Origin: Hydractinia symbiolongicarpus
Lineage: Eukaryota; Cnidaria; Hydrozoa; Anthoathecata; Hydractiniidae
Length of the DNA stretch: 64,000 bases
Assembly (NCBI RefSeq): GCF_029227915.1
Contig: NC_079880.1
Span: forward strand, 20,024,501 to 20,088,500
Direction: 5' to 3'
Positions within the stretch are counted from its first letter, which is position 1, and the number at the start of each line of letters is the position of its first letter. The notes beneath the pieces are model-generated. The model made no database searches, was not told the DNA's origin, and was given only the letters and a program-made list of their open reading frames with translations. Position numbers and translations under genes: made by a program. Shown piece by piece: positions 48,836-59,365 of the stretch.

Positions 48836-49046
48836 ATTACAAAGTGGGGCAAGACATTATTACAAAGTGGGGCAGCTCCGAAATTAAAAAGTGGGGCAAC
48901 GATGAATTACAAAGTGGGGCAGCTCCGAAATTACAAAGTGGGGCAAAAGTTATTAAAAAGTGGGGCAGGCATTACAAAGTGGCGCAAGATAATTACAAAG
49001 TGGGGCAGGTTTTTACAAAGTGGGGCAATTATCACAAAGTGGGGCA
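48836..49046 (+). repeat. ten-copy array of ACAAAGTGGGGCA with short variable spacers
   Basis: Cores start at 48839, 48862, 48886, 48909, 48933, 48955, 48974, 48995, 49015 and 49034. Spacing drops from 23-24 to 19-21 bases, close to two turns of DNA. Eight cores are ACAAAGTGGGGCA or differ by one base; two are AAAAAGTGGGGCA. Spacers are 6-11 bases, mostly A/T-rich, and two pairs share GCTCCGAAATT, showing a 47-bp higher-order duplication (48862-48955). The array lies about 600 bp upstream of the Ginger-like gene. It fits a cluster of protein-binding sites, perhaps for a transposase. Confidence 0.85.
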
Positions 49047-49079
49047 TAACACCATCCTTTCCGTTGTTGTAGCTTAAAG

Positions 49080-50934
49080 TTGCAAGTGTTTGCTGCATTT
49101 TCTGTACAAAAATGCGAAATCAGCGATCGAAAAACAGGAAAGCAATGTTTATTACATTGGTTACGGTTATATCGCTATGGCAATGTTTTTTAAACCGATC
49201 AGCTTGAAATCGCGAGAATTTACACCAGTCAAGATATTTTGAAATCATAACGAAATTTGTTAATCGACATGTGAGACAAAGTAAACTAAGACAAGTTATT
49301 TGCTTAACCAGTTCGGTATAGAAGACTTCAAACTTTTTAGCTTGATGCTTACTTAAATTTCAACATTTTACAACATTTTGCCAACAAAATGTAATAAATT
49401 TTGTGAACAGTAGTTACAAGTAGAAAGGATACTTATCTTTCTTCTCCGCTAAAAAAGGAAAATGATGAGTTTAGACTATAGCTATAAGATGAACGCTAGA
49501 AATAAGGTAAACAAAAAAATTAGCAACCTTCAAACCATACATATAGCTAAATTCGCCACAAAATTGACTGAAAATTGCTCTTCTAAGTCAATACTTTGTA
49601 CGAATTGGTTATCTAAGATTCTAAACAAAACATTCTATCTATAGCAACAAATAAGAAGAAACATATAGCTTAGCTATTATTGAAACAAAAAAGTTTAACA
49701 GAAGCAACTTACATTAAAACTACTGCAAAGCGATCCTTTTTTGTTTTTACATAAGCAGAAAGATAGTTCTCTGCAGGGTAATATCTTTTGTTTTAAAAAA
49801 ACCAACTTGTTTTTGCAGCACGTCAGGAGTAACATTGAATTAGATCTAATCTTCCCTAGAAATTTGACATATGTTTCATGTATCTGATCAGAATTTTCGC
49901 ATTCGAAAACCAACTTCACACGCTCTCGCAAGCTGCAACAAGGTTGAAAACGGACAGATCTTTTCGGACATGTGCGACCGTTATTTATACCAAACGCCTA
50001 TAATCTTTATCAATACTTAGAAACAACCTTAAAGGGTTTGTGCGCTATAACGTCTAGCGCTACGGTCAAACCTTCAGAAAAGAACATATTAAAGTAGTAC
50101 CTGGAAACAATCTTGATAGGGCTTGTGGGCTATAACAGACTTATGCTAACGTCAAACCTTCATAGAAAAACATCCCATGGTTATACCTAGAAAGAACCTT
50201 GACAGATTTTGCATCCTATTACCACATCAAGACTGCTTGACATAAACAGATCACGCCAATATCGGTTGGTTATCTTCGGAGATTATTTCTTGGCACAATA
50301 AGTGCTACATTTCTTTATTATGTCGCGTGAAAGGGTTGACATAGTCTAAACGATGCATGGAATGGTAAACCGAAAAATTGAAAGCTTTTGACTGGGATAT
50401 GTCTTCCTAAAGTCTTATAAAAAAAAAATTATATTTATACACAAAGCAAAATCATCGTTTAGAACACTACTACAAAAAATCCCTTACTGATTTTTAATAC
50501 TCAAAAGATTTGAAAGGGATATTAGGTAAAACTAAGAATACAAGAAATGACTTCATTTATTAATTAACATGTATACGTCGACGCAGTAATCGAAAAGGGT
50601 GCAAAATAAACCTCGTTCCATGTTGCGCTATGATTTTAAACCGTCGCGGTAGTTTTAAACGTGAGATATAGAAAAGAGCAAGCAGATCAAGCGATTTTTC
50701 TGAACAAAGCTCAAGATGAGAAGGAAGTTGATTACACTAGCAGCTTAGCATCAGTCTTTTAGCTTAATATAAACTATCAGTAATGACAAGCAGTTCCGTT
50801 TCATTGATTTGAATGGTAATGAACCGTATTTATTTAGCCCACAATTTATAGGTCGACAATTATTTTTTGTGCGTTCAAAAGAATAGTCCGTTTGTTGATA
50901 ACTTGAAAAAAGTGGAGTTTAGGCGTAACAGAAA
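49080..50934. other. intergenic, no gene recognised
   Basis: No domain-bearing frame. It holds the roughly 85-bp degenerate tandem repeat listed separately and, at its right end, the promoter side of the thrombospondin-repeat gene. Confidence 0.4.
50010..50230. repeat. three diverged tandem units of about 85 bp
   Basis: Units begin TACTTAGAAACAACCTT (50014), TACCTGGAAACAATCTT (50098) and TACCTAGAAAGAACCTT (50184). They share GGGCTTGTG…CTATAAC and CAAACCTTCA words. A single related unit (TATCTAGAAACAACCTTGAC) occurs at about 26002, so the sequence is dispersed as well as tandem. Confidence 0.65.
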
Positions 50935-53677
50935 ATGAAACTAAAAACAACTCTATTGTGTTTTTTTATTTCATACTGTTTCGCAAAGCAGATGGATATA
51001 GAAGAAAATGGTAAATGACTGTGCTGTGCTTTTCACATATTTACATTCTCTAAAAAATCTTGGTCTGTGTTGGAACCCTTCCACACGAGAAGAGAAAACT
51101 TTACCAGAACGCTACCAGGAGCCTGAAAGACACGTACATATACATCAAATCACGGCGGTCACACAATTTATTTGCTATAGTTCGGGATCGCTTAACGTTT
51201 AAGATCCTTGGAAGTGTTTCTTTTGCGAAAGAGAATTTATATCCACTTTGGCTTTAATGAGAAAAATCACTCACTTATTTTCCAATATTTTGTTTTAAAA
51301 GTGGAATTTTCTAAACCAACCATGGTGAAATCTTCTATTGATACAACCAACAACAGTACGTAACTAATATAACATTTCTTGATAAATTATGATTTATAAG
51401 AATGAATATACACCATCTAATTTAAGAAATGCTTATAACCCAAATATTTCCTAAATCCAGGCGATGCTCTGTTCCTAGATGCTAAAACACCTCAACTTTG
51501 GTTTATTTAAATACACGTTGATTGCAACAAAAAGCCTGGCCCTGTGTCCAAATAAATGTCTGTTTCTATATTATAGTTTAAATATATAGCTTAGGTTGTT
51601 CTAATCCGGTTAAAAAAGCATATTAAACATTGTATAACTTGTGTTATGAATTTGACTGGATGCTGCTAAAAACACGTTATTTTCCTTGTCATATATAAAG
51701 GCCAGTTTTGGAATTCTGAACGTAACTCAGCGCCATGTTTTACTTCTTATATACACGTGCATTAAATTTAAATACAAAGGATTTTGTAGAAATTAAATCG
51801 GACCAGTGTGAGACTCTCTTGAGCGGTGCTACTGCTTGTGACAGTAGTTTTTTAATGTTTTTCTATTACGTCCCTGACGTGACATAAATCAAAAAAATGA
51901 ACTAAGTTTTTTACATAGAGCCTAGAGATGGCCACTGGTCACATTGGTCGCAATGGCCTGATTGCACTTCAGTAATAGATGGTTTTGGTCAAAAACACAG
52001 AAACAGATCTTGTTCTGATCCTGAGCCCAAAAATGGAGGCAAAAGCTGTCAAGATCCTAAGGATGATTCCACTAATTTTGAAGATGGAAAAAGGGTTGTA
52101 AAACAGAGAACAATATACGGTACGTTATTATTGTGTACTTTGCATTTCCTGTTTTTTGTTTTTTTTTATAAATGGAGGGGAACATCAACACTCTTACCTA
52201 CAGAAAATGTGTATGGTAGGAATGTACAGCAAAAATATTTAATCCTAAAATAAAGACATCTTAGTAATTTATATGTATTGCAGTTCTATCTATCAGGACA
52301 CGTAAGCACTTCCTCTACGTCGCGCAGTTGAGTAAACAGAAAAATACTCAAGTTCATTTCAATCAGTTCAACTTGGAATTTTATCCCAAAAATTTCTGAC
52401 ATCTTTCTTTTGAAAAGTTAAGATGGTACCCAACTATTTTGAAGATGAATATTTAATGCGCAATGTTGGGAAGGCGCAGAATTATCTATCGTAAATAAAT
52501 GTCTGTCATCAAATGGATGAGGTCAAAAGAAATTACAATCCATATAGAGTTTATATACGGACATTGGAAATGAACATTTGCTACGGCTAAAATTACTGTG
52601 TGTTTATTTGTTTTTCTTTTTTGTGTTGAATTTTTTTAAGGTAGCATGACAATGACAAATATTTCGTTTTGGTATTACTTTGAAAATGATGGTCCGCAAA
52701 AACTTCAAGTTATTGTCAAGTTAAACAAACTACCATATTCCCAAATGCTCTCAGCTGGGAGAAGTAAAGAATATTCTGTAGCCAAATATATGGTTGCAGC
52801 TAAAATTATTTTTAACAAATGGAAACTGTGGCATGTTGATATCGACCCAAAATATATGTTCACTGTAAGTATGCATTTTTAATAATAAATCATCGAATTA
52901 CAAAAATAAATTTTGTATTATAAACATTCTTTAACCCTATATTGGTATAGGCTTGTTTAACCTTGTAGGTATGGGAATTACGTTTATTCTTCGCTTTTTC
53001 TTTTTTTTTCAACTTCCGCCCCTCATAGTTTTATTGTATTTCCATTGTAGGTCAAGTTTCATCCATCAGGAAGTTCTTTTGGTATATCTGTTGATGATAC
53101 TAAGTTAAGCACTGGAAAATGCTGCGAATGTAAGCTTATGTACATAAACACAAGAATAGGGAGTTCTTTCACAGGTTAATTTTCCGTTCCTCGGTAAGTG
53201 ATCAGTGGAAAAATTTTATACCTTTTGATGGTATTAAAAACGTCCAGTGTCGGTTTAATTCACTTATGTCTGACAACTTAAATATGTCGAAATATAAATG
53301 TCACTCTATATGCGATATCGTTTTGAGCTAATAAAACTATCAGAATGACATAAATGTAGCTTTTAAAGCAAATTGTAATGATAAATGCCAAAAATTATTT
53401 TTGACCCATGGTATCACTTTGTCATCCAAAGTTGTGATGCTACAGTTTTTAACTAAAGACTATTTTGCACCTCAGAAACGGCTTTGTTTTAAAGATATTT
53501 CTCACAACTAGTTCATTATTACAGTAATTTGGTTCTTGTAACAGGAAATATGTTAGCGAGCTATCACCTCTATGTCATTCTTTAATTTTAGATGAAAGAC
53601 CCAAAGAGATTCGAATCAACATGCATGCACGTAAGATAGTAAACCTTGATGTGTTGAAAGTAATGTTGTTGGACTAA
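50935..53677 (+). CDS. secreted thrombospondin type 1 repeat protein
   Basis: Six exons: 50935-51010, 51302-51355, 51919-52119, 52641-52864, 53051-53174, 53592-53677. GT-AG introns keep frame throughout, for 765 bases and 254 residues. Exon 1 encodes a signal peptide (MKLKTTLLCFFISYCFA). Exon 3 is one thrombospondin type 1 repeat with DGHWSHWSQWPDC, RNRSC and GGKSC, its Trp triplet and part of its cysteines; the repeat is short (about 45 residues). Exons 4-6 form a C-terminal domain of about 135 residues with alternating strands and a CCEC motif, which I do not recognise. The protein is probably extracellular or matrix-bound. An alternative end is TAA at 53177 if the last intron is not removed. 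Exon 2 has a weak acceptor (TTTTAAAAG) and is the least certain. Confidence 0.8.
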
Positions 53678-54823
53678 AACTATAAGTCTAAAATTATAAG
53701 TAAAAATACCCCAGTTAAGTAAAAAATGATTATAAAATTAATTATTTGATTATGTAATACATTAAAGCGGGTGTTAATATAAACTAATTATTTGGGACGT
53801 AGAAAAATCCAGTGAGGCAGAAGAACAATGAAAAAATAAGAAATTTATGAGGTTTGATGACGTCTGAAGTGCATCAATAATTTTTTAAAATCGATGGGCA
53901 GAACAAACTAAAAATAAACTTCCAAATCACGGTATGCAATTGTGATAAAGGGAAAGAATTTTTCTTTAATTTGAATTGGAAAGAAAATAATGCTTCTTAT
54001 GTAATTTTACTTACGTTTTTTGAAGAAAGAATATCTAAGATAGATTTTAAACTGTCTTAAAAGGGGGGAAGACGCCATTCACATCTTTTCATCCTAATTT
54101 TCCTTTAATATGCTACAAAACTTTTGTACCAAAATTTGTAGTTATGCTCTACCTTTTTCATCGCTGTTGGAGGGAGGGGGGATTTTTTTAGCCTTCTCCC
54201 AGGTTTTTACATTCCCAAAAACAAATTTTTCCATTCCCTTGAAACGGAAGATCAGTTATTTCTTGAAGTTTACACTGCATGAAATACAAATCTATTTTGA
54301 AAACGTTTAAGTAATAATCTCTTTAAGTGTGAGCAAGAAACATTGGTTTTCAAACGTTTACAAGAAAGATCTTTCTGCCGGGAACACAATTGTTAGCCAA
54401 AAGGGCTTACCGTGGAGAATGTAAATATACAAAAAGGTCTATAAGTAGCTACAAAAAGTAGGATTGCCGCCTTGAAAGTTTTTAATGGATGTTTTTAGAC
54501 CAATGTAGAGGTATTAGCATAAAAACATTCAAAAAGGTCTATTCTGCAGACTTTTATTCTATCTTAAAGCTTCAAACCAGTGTTGTAAATGGTTGTGTAT
54601 CTTCATTATGATTTTAGAAAACCCTAACAATGAAAAAAAGTTTCTTGAAATTTGTCATTTCAGATGATTCTTCACCCCTTTGTTGACATCAAAGAAATGT
54701 ATTTGTAAACACAACAAAATTTGTAAACACGCCGGCATACTTCGAAGCATACTTTTGTGAAATAAGTTCTCTTGTTAGCGAATTCTAGTGCAGGTAAATG
54801 GATGAATTGTTTATTTAAAGTTA
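53678..54823. other. intergenic with a Helitron 3' end
   Basis: No gene recognised. At 53784-53830 the minus strand carries a decayed Helitron-family 3' end: GGATTTTTCTAC in place of the GTGGATTTTTCCAC hairpin, ending TTAG then T. Its inner sequence (TGAGGCAG…AAAAATAA…TTGATGACGTC on the plus strand) is like the 3' part of the element at 14860-15420. Its 5' end was not located. Confidence 0.45.
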
Positions 54824-54952
54824 CTATTCGGTGGCCCGTGGAATACTCCACGGGCCACCTACTTTTTTTATACAGCATTGCGTGCGTCTCGCTTCTTGCA
54901 ATACTATTTTGCGTGACAGACAGACAGATGTGTACGGGCATTATAACATAGA
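54824..54952 (-). mobile_element. 129-bp Helitron-like module with long terminal hairpin
   Basis: The minus strand starts TCTATGTTATAATGCCCG at 54952, carries CTGTCTGTCTGTCACGC soon after, and ends …CCGAATAG followed by T at 54824. The terminal hairpin is extended here to a perfect 13-bp arm, GGTGGCCCGTGGA with loop GTAT and complement TCCACGGGCCACC. It is a single isolated member of the family seen in the 33-kb and 35-kb arrays. Confidence 0.65.
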
Positions 54953-55719
54953 CTGCGTATGTTGTATTTGCCACCTAAAAAAGGTATAGGAATCGAAGTG
55001 AGGAAAGATTTTCCAAGATTGGAACTGAACACGCAGCTGTTACAATAAAAAATTTTTTTTACAAAGGAACTGCGATCCGGAGCTGTTCCCGGACATTTCA
55101 GCAGTGGAGTGGAATAGGGTTGTGGCAATGGAGCATATGTATCATCGGTCCTGATGGAAGAAGTCCATAAGAAATATACACCTTTGTTCAAGAATTTTTA
55201 ATTATGAACAGGAGAAAGCGCAGTTCGCTGTATAGAGATGTCCGATATACAGAGATTTCGCCAATTTTCAGTTGTGACTAAGAAAGATCTTTCATATTTT
55301 TTTTTACAAGGATTATAAATAAGAGACTAGTATTTGCACATGTATAAGTAATTTTTGACAAAGAAGATTCCTGTTTGGTACAGATTTATTGGTGCCAGAA
55401 AATCAATAGACAAAAAACAAAACAAGGTTTTTAAAACATAAATAAAGCTTAACGACAAATGTGTCCCCTGTAGCGTTTATATTGAAACATTTTATTTAGT
55501 GCAGAAAAGATTGTCCACTTTATGGCGTGTTCGCTTTATGATCGCCCAATTTATAGAGACCTTTCTATAAGAGTTTAGCCTAAGATCCATCCTTTTCGAG
55601 TTTTACTGTCTGCCTTATAGAGGTGTCAGTTTCAGGGAGACCCCAATGTTATAAAATACGAAGAAGTTATTGAACTAAGCTTTCTTTTTAATACTACAGA
55701 TATTGCGCAAATACCTAAT
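54953..55719. other. intergenic flank of the intact transposon
   Basis: No gene recognised. TATAGAGATGTCC and TATAGAGGTGTCAG words at about 55235 and 55617 resemble ends of pogo/Tc-like miniature elements but do not form a clear inverted pair. Confidence 0.35.
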
Positions 55720-55771
55720 TCCCCGTTCCCTCTATACGGCTAATTCGCAATGCATTATGGTAGTTGTATTC
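55720..55771 (+). repeat. left terminal inverted repeat, 52 bp
   Basis: Starts TCCCCGTTCCCTCTATACGG and ends TAGTTGTATTC. All 52 bases match the right end in reverse complement. The first in-frame ATG of the transposase (55757) lies inside it; the better-placed ATG is at 55808. Confidence 0.93.
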
Positions 55772-55807
55772 CGCGAAAACGTAAACAAACCATTCGTAGT
55801 AACAAAA

Positions 55808-57379
55808 ATGGCCGAACAAGTACACTTCATCCTTAATTCTACTCAAAACCAAAGCGATATACAAAATTCTAATCAAGACAACAGTTTTTTTCAAAACTTG
55901 GGCTCTCCTGCAAGCATTGGCTCAAACTTTTCATCAAGTTCAAGCTTTTTATTGCAAGCTAAAAGTAAAGGAGGAGGGATAACTTGCTGTGTACCTCTCT
56001 GTCAAAACAACTCAAAGAAGAATCCAGACTTATCTTTTTATGTCATTCCTAAAGACTCAGAGCTTCGAAAGAAATGGCTTTTTATGATCAGTAGAAAGGA
56101 TTTTGTACCTTCTACATCGCATAGAGTTTGCTCTGTTCATTTCACTGGTGGAAAGAAGACATATATGAACAATGTTCCCACAATAGTCCCAAAAACTATC
56201 AAACCAACAGCTAGCAAACCAAGAAAAACTCTCAACAGTACAAACTGTAAATTGCAACTATTTTCTCCTGTGAGGGCTACGACAAATGACATTGCTGCAG
56301 AATTATCTGTGGAGGAAGAGTTAAAACAAGAGTTGGAAAAATTGAGAGCCGAAATTAGTTGTATGAGAATTCATGAAAAGGAACTTGATCAAACTATTGA
56401 AAAACAACAAGCCACTATAAGTGACATAGCATTTTCAATTGACCGGTTTAAACACAATGAAGCACACTTTAAGTTTTATACCGGATTCGAATCTTATAAA
56501 TTATTCAAAGCAGTTTTAGAATATTTACAACCAGCTGCAAATAAACTAATATATTGGGGTTCAAATACTAACACTGAAAATACAAAAAATATAAACTCTA
56601 CAAAACGAGGCCGATCACGATCATTGAGCGCAGAAGAAGAATTCTTTATGATACTGGTTCGAATTCGATGTGGACTTTTGTTAGAAGATATGGCTGTTCG
56701 ATTTAATATGTCGACAAGTCACATAAGCAGAATATTGATTACATGGACAGATTTTTTACATTCACAATTCCGTATGCTTCCAATATGGGCTTCAAAAGAA
56801 ACAGTACAAAATAGAATGCCGAAATGTTTTCAAAAAAGTTACCCAAATACCCGTGTCATATTAGATTGTACAGAAGTATTTGTGGAAATGCCTACGTCAT
56901 ATCGCACACAGTCCAGTACCTTTTCAAATTACAAACCCCATAATACAGCAAAAGGATTAGTCGGAATAGCTCCTGATGGATCAGTGACATTTGTCTCTGA
57001 TTTGTATGGTGGACGCTTTTCGGATAAACGAATAACAAAAGATAGTGGTATATACGATTTGCTAGAGCCTGGGGATTCTGTGATGGCTGATAGAGGATTT
57101 GAGCTCGAGGAAGATTTACCTGATGGAGTAACATTAAATATTCCACCATTTTTAGATGGAAAACCTCAGCTAAGTTTATTAGAGGAAAACGAAACTAGAA
57201 GAATAGCATCTGTACGTGTACATGTCGAACGAGCAATCGAACGTATAAAAAATTACCGAATTTTACAAACAGTTTTCAAACTATCAATGGCTGCTGAACT
57301 CAATAAGATATGGGTTATTTGTTGTTATTTAGTTAATTTTTTACCACAGTTGGTACCAGATGTAAATACGAATGACTAA
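55808..57379 (+). CDS. THAP-domain DDE transposase
   Basis: Catalyses excision and insertion of the element. The ATG at 55808 is in good initiation context (ACAAAAATGG) and gives 523 residues; the frame is open further upstream into the inverted repeat, with another ATG at 55757. A Ser/Asn-rich leader precedes a THAP zinc finger at about residues 57-130 (CCVPLC … RVCSVHF … NVPTIVP). A coiled coil follows (EELKQELEKLRAEISCM, about 178-215). A helix-turn-helix region (SAEEEFFMILVRIRCGLLL … MSTSHISRIL, about 271-320) precedes the DDE_4-type core: Asp353 in VILDCTEVFVEMP, Asp428 in SVMADRGFELEEDL, Glu474 in VHVERAIERIKNYRI. There is no internal stop or obvious intron. The THAP finger probably binds the element ends. 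Confidence 0.9.
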   Translation: MAEQVHFILNSTQNQSDIQNSNQDNSFFQNLGSPASIGSNFSSSSSFLLQAKSKGGGITCCVPLCQNNSKKNPDLSFYVIPKDSELRKKWLFMISRKDFVPSTSHRVCSVHFTGGKKTYMNNVPTIVPKTIKPTASKPRKTLNSTNCKLQLFSPVRATTNDIAAELSVEEELKQELEKLRAEISCMRIHEKELDQTIEKQQATISDIAFSIDRFKHNEAHFKFYTGFESYKLFKAVLEYLQPAANKLIYWGSNTNTENTKNINSTKRGRSRSLSAEEEFFMILVRIRCGLLLEDMAVRFNMSTSHISRILITWTDFLHSQFRMLPIWASKETVQNRMPKCFQKSYPNTRVILDCTEVFVEMPTSYRTQSSTFSNYKPHNTAKGLVGIAPDGSVTFVSDLYGGRFSDKRITKDSGIYDLLEPGDSVMADRGFELEEDLPDGVTLNIPPFLDGKPQLSLLEENETRRIASVRVHVERAIERIKNYRILQTVFKLSMAAELNKIWVICCYLVNFLPQLVPDVNTND

Positions 57380-57400
57380 AAATTATAAACTTTCGTACAC

Positions 57401-57416
57401 TATATATATATATATA
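57401..57416. repeat. (TA)8 microsatellite between the convergent genes
   Basis: TATATATATATATATA sits 22 bases after the transposase stop, in the 88-bp gap. The gap probably also supplies poly(A) signals on both strands; I did not identify them with certainty. Confidence 0.8.
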
Positions 57417-57467
57417 CTAGATCATGAAATATAAAGACAAAACAATATTGTGAGGAAACAATTTTAT

Positions 57468-59156
57468 TTACTCACACTGTTGTTCTGTAATGTTGCTGTG
57501 CATGAAAGTGAAATAAAAGTGTGTTAGCTCAGGCAAAGTAATTCTGTTCCATTTTTCCTTTTGAAAAACTATTGTTTCCACATGTCGGTCAACTTTTGTA
57601 TAAACAATAAAATCAATTTCATTGACTTGTGTTACTGCCATCACACCTTGACATTGGTGAAAATAATTATGTCTTTCTTTGAGTTTTGGCTTGCCATTCG
57701 ATATTTGTAAAAAAAAATTTTTATCTTTGCATGCGTCAGAAATAGAGCAATCCTTTTTTGAATATGGGCACTTCACCTCAATCAATCGAGCATTCCCATT
57801 CAAAGTTGTTGCGCCATCAGGACTTGCACCTAACCACGGCCATTTTGGATTAATAACGAAACCACATTTTTCGACTTCAATATTTTTCTCGGTTTGATAC
57901 CAGTTTAGAGCATTAACTTCATTTTCTAAGCCCCATTTGCAGGCCTCTGATGTAAAGTTTTTATTTTTATTTAGACATTTTTGTAATATGCTTTTTGGAT
58001 GTATATTTTTTCTTCTATTTATAATAGATCCAAAATTGGATGATGTTATGCGTTTCTTTCTTTCTGTGTACCACATATCACATTTATACTGAGTACATGT
58101 GGATTTTTCTATGTCTCGAACTTGTTCGGCATTGACATGAATGAAATTGTTTACAAATGACTTTTGCTCATCTGATAACTCTGCTATTTCTGGTTCAAAG
58201 TCAAGAGCCTGCAAAAATAAATTAACTGTCGGACGTAATTCAACTGTTTCACTGTTTGTCTGTTCAAAATTAAATTCTTTTATAGATGTGTCATAAAATG
58301 ATGATGGTTTATAGTCATTTCCTTGTAATAAATATGCCATTGAAGTTCCTTGCCCTATTTCAAATAAGTCTGTCGCTAATTTTTTGACTTTTTCGGTTGA
58401 GGGCTCATGTGCAAACAGTGGTGTAGAACAAAATTTTCTATTTCCTGTGACCAACGGTCTTTTGCGACTTTCATTTGTGTCTTTCGTAAGGTCTGCTTTC
58501 TCGAATGCCATTGCAGAAAATTTTATTGGTGCAGAATTTGCACTTTCTCCAGGTACATGCCATTTTTGTAACAAATCTGTGCATGTCTTGTCATCAGGGA
58601 CAATTTTTAAGTCCAACTGTTTGTATTCAACCAATTGAAATAGAACTGCTGCGACATGCTTACAGCATCCTCCTGCTCCAGCTTTACATAAACATTTCGC
58701 ATACAAAATATCACCACTTCTTTGACACAGGTGGACATAAACAGAATATTTTTCTCTTTTCATGGAAGCAGCTACAAAACATTTCACAAGAAAAGTTAAT
58801 TTTTCAGCCATAACATTACTTTTAACTCTCACTTTCTTCACGTAGCTCTCCTTGAATAGTTGGTATCCAAGAATTTTATGCTTTGTAGCACCCTTCGGCT
58901 TGCTATCACAGCTATTTCCAAGAACTAAATATTGGTGAATTTTCTCCTGGGTGATCGAAGGCATAGCTGCAAGATCAGTTGACCATTGACTTATATCTTC
59001 GTGTGTTCTTTCCTCCACTTCTTCGTCCCTCTCGGCATTTGTTAATTCTTTAAAAACAGGTCTTGGTACCACACAAGAGCTTTGAGAAAAGCTAGGCCCA
59101 AGATCTGTAGAGCTTAAAATTATATCTAAATCTGTATCCTTATTTATTACTTCCAT
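57468..59156 (-). CDS. SWIM zinc finger / YqaJ-type nuclease protein
   Basis: First ATG at 59156 gives 562 residues; the frame is open upstream for 13 more codons without ATG. A SWIM finger lies at about residues 149-172 (AKCLCKAGAGGCCKHVAAVLF; C-x-C … C-x-H). The C-terminal third is a YqaJ/lambda-exonuclease fold: CKWGLENEVNALNWY, then LGASPDG and LIEVKCPYSKK, which carry the Glu, Asp and Glu-x-Lys metal-binding residues. A middle block (WYTERKKRITSSNFGSII) is the usual entry to this nuclease family. Proteins with SWIM plus YqaJ are common in cnidarian and other invertebrate genomes, often in transposons. Its role in transposition (end processing or copying) is unproven. It lies tail to tail with the transposase inside the same inverted repeats. 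Confidence 0.88.
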   Translation of the reverse strand: MEVINKDTDLDIILSSTDLGPSFSQSSCVVPRPVFKELTNAERDEEVEERTHEDISQWSTDLAAMPSITQEKIHQYLVLGNSCDSKPKGATKHKILGYQLFKESYVKKVRVKSNVMAEKLTFLVKCFVAASMKREKYSVYVHLCQRSGDILYAKCLCKAGAGGCCKHVAAVLFQLVEYKQLDLKIVPDDKTCTDLLQKWHVPGESANSAPIKFSAMAFEKADLTKDTNESRKRPLVTGNRKFCSTPLFAHEPSTEKVKKLATDLFEIGQGTSMAYLLQGNDYKPSSFYDTSIKEFNFEQTNSETVELRPTVNLFLQALDFEPEIAELSDEQKSFVNNFIHVNAEQVRDIEKSTCTQYKCDMWYTERKKRITSSNFGSIINRRKNIHPKSILQKCLNKNKNFTSEACKWGLENEVNALNWYQTEKNIEVEKCGFVINPKWPWLGASPDGATTLNGNARLIEVKCPYSKKDCSISDACKDKNFFLQISNGKPKLKERHNYFHQCQGVMAVTQVNEIDFIVYTKVDRHVETIVFQKEKWNRITLPELTHFYFTFMHSNITEQQCE

Positions 59157-59365
59157 TTCGACTTCTTTCACTCCTAAAACCTCACTAACTAACAATATTT
59201 AAATGTTTACATCAATAACACGGGTTTTGGATAAGGGAGATAATGATTTTCTTGAGGAGATTTGAAAATTATCACAAACAATAACGGCTTTTTGTTATTA
59301 TCGCCACAATAAAAAGAATGCTGTTATTTATTTACAAACTCTCGCTTCTGGGAGGGAAAACTGTA

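Noticed and set aside
48836-49046. CRISPR array
   Set aside because: Repeats are 13 bp, spacers 6-11 bp and partly repeated, no Cas genes are present, and the surroundings are eukaryotic.
48844-49077. 77-codon frame with repeated KWG/KVGQ peptides
   Set aside because: It is the translation of the ACAAAGTGGGGCA array; the repeat spacing is not a multiple of three, so the peptide changes frame and meaning.
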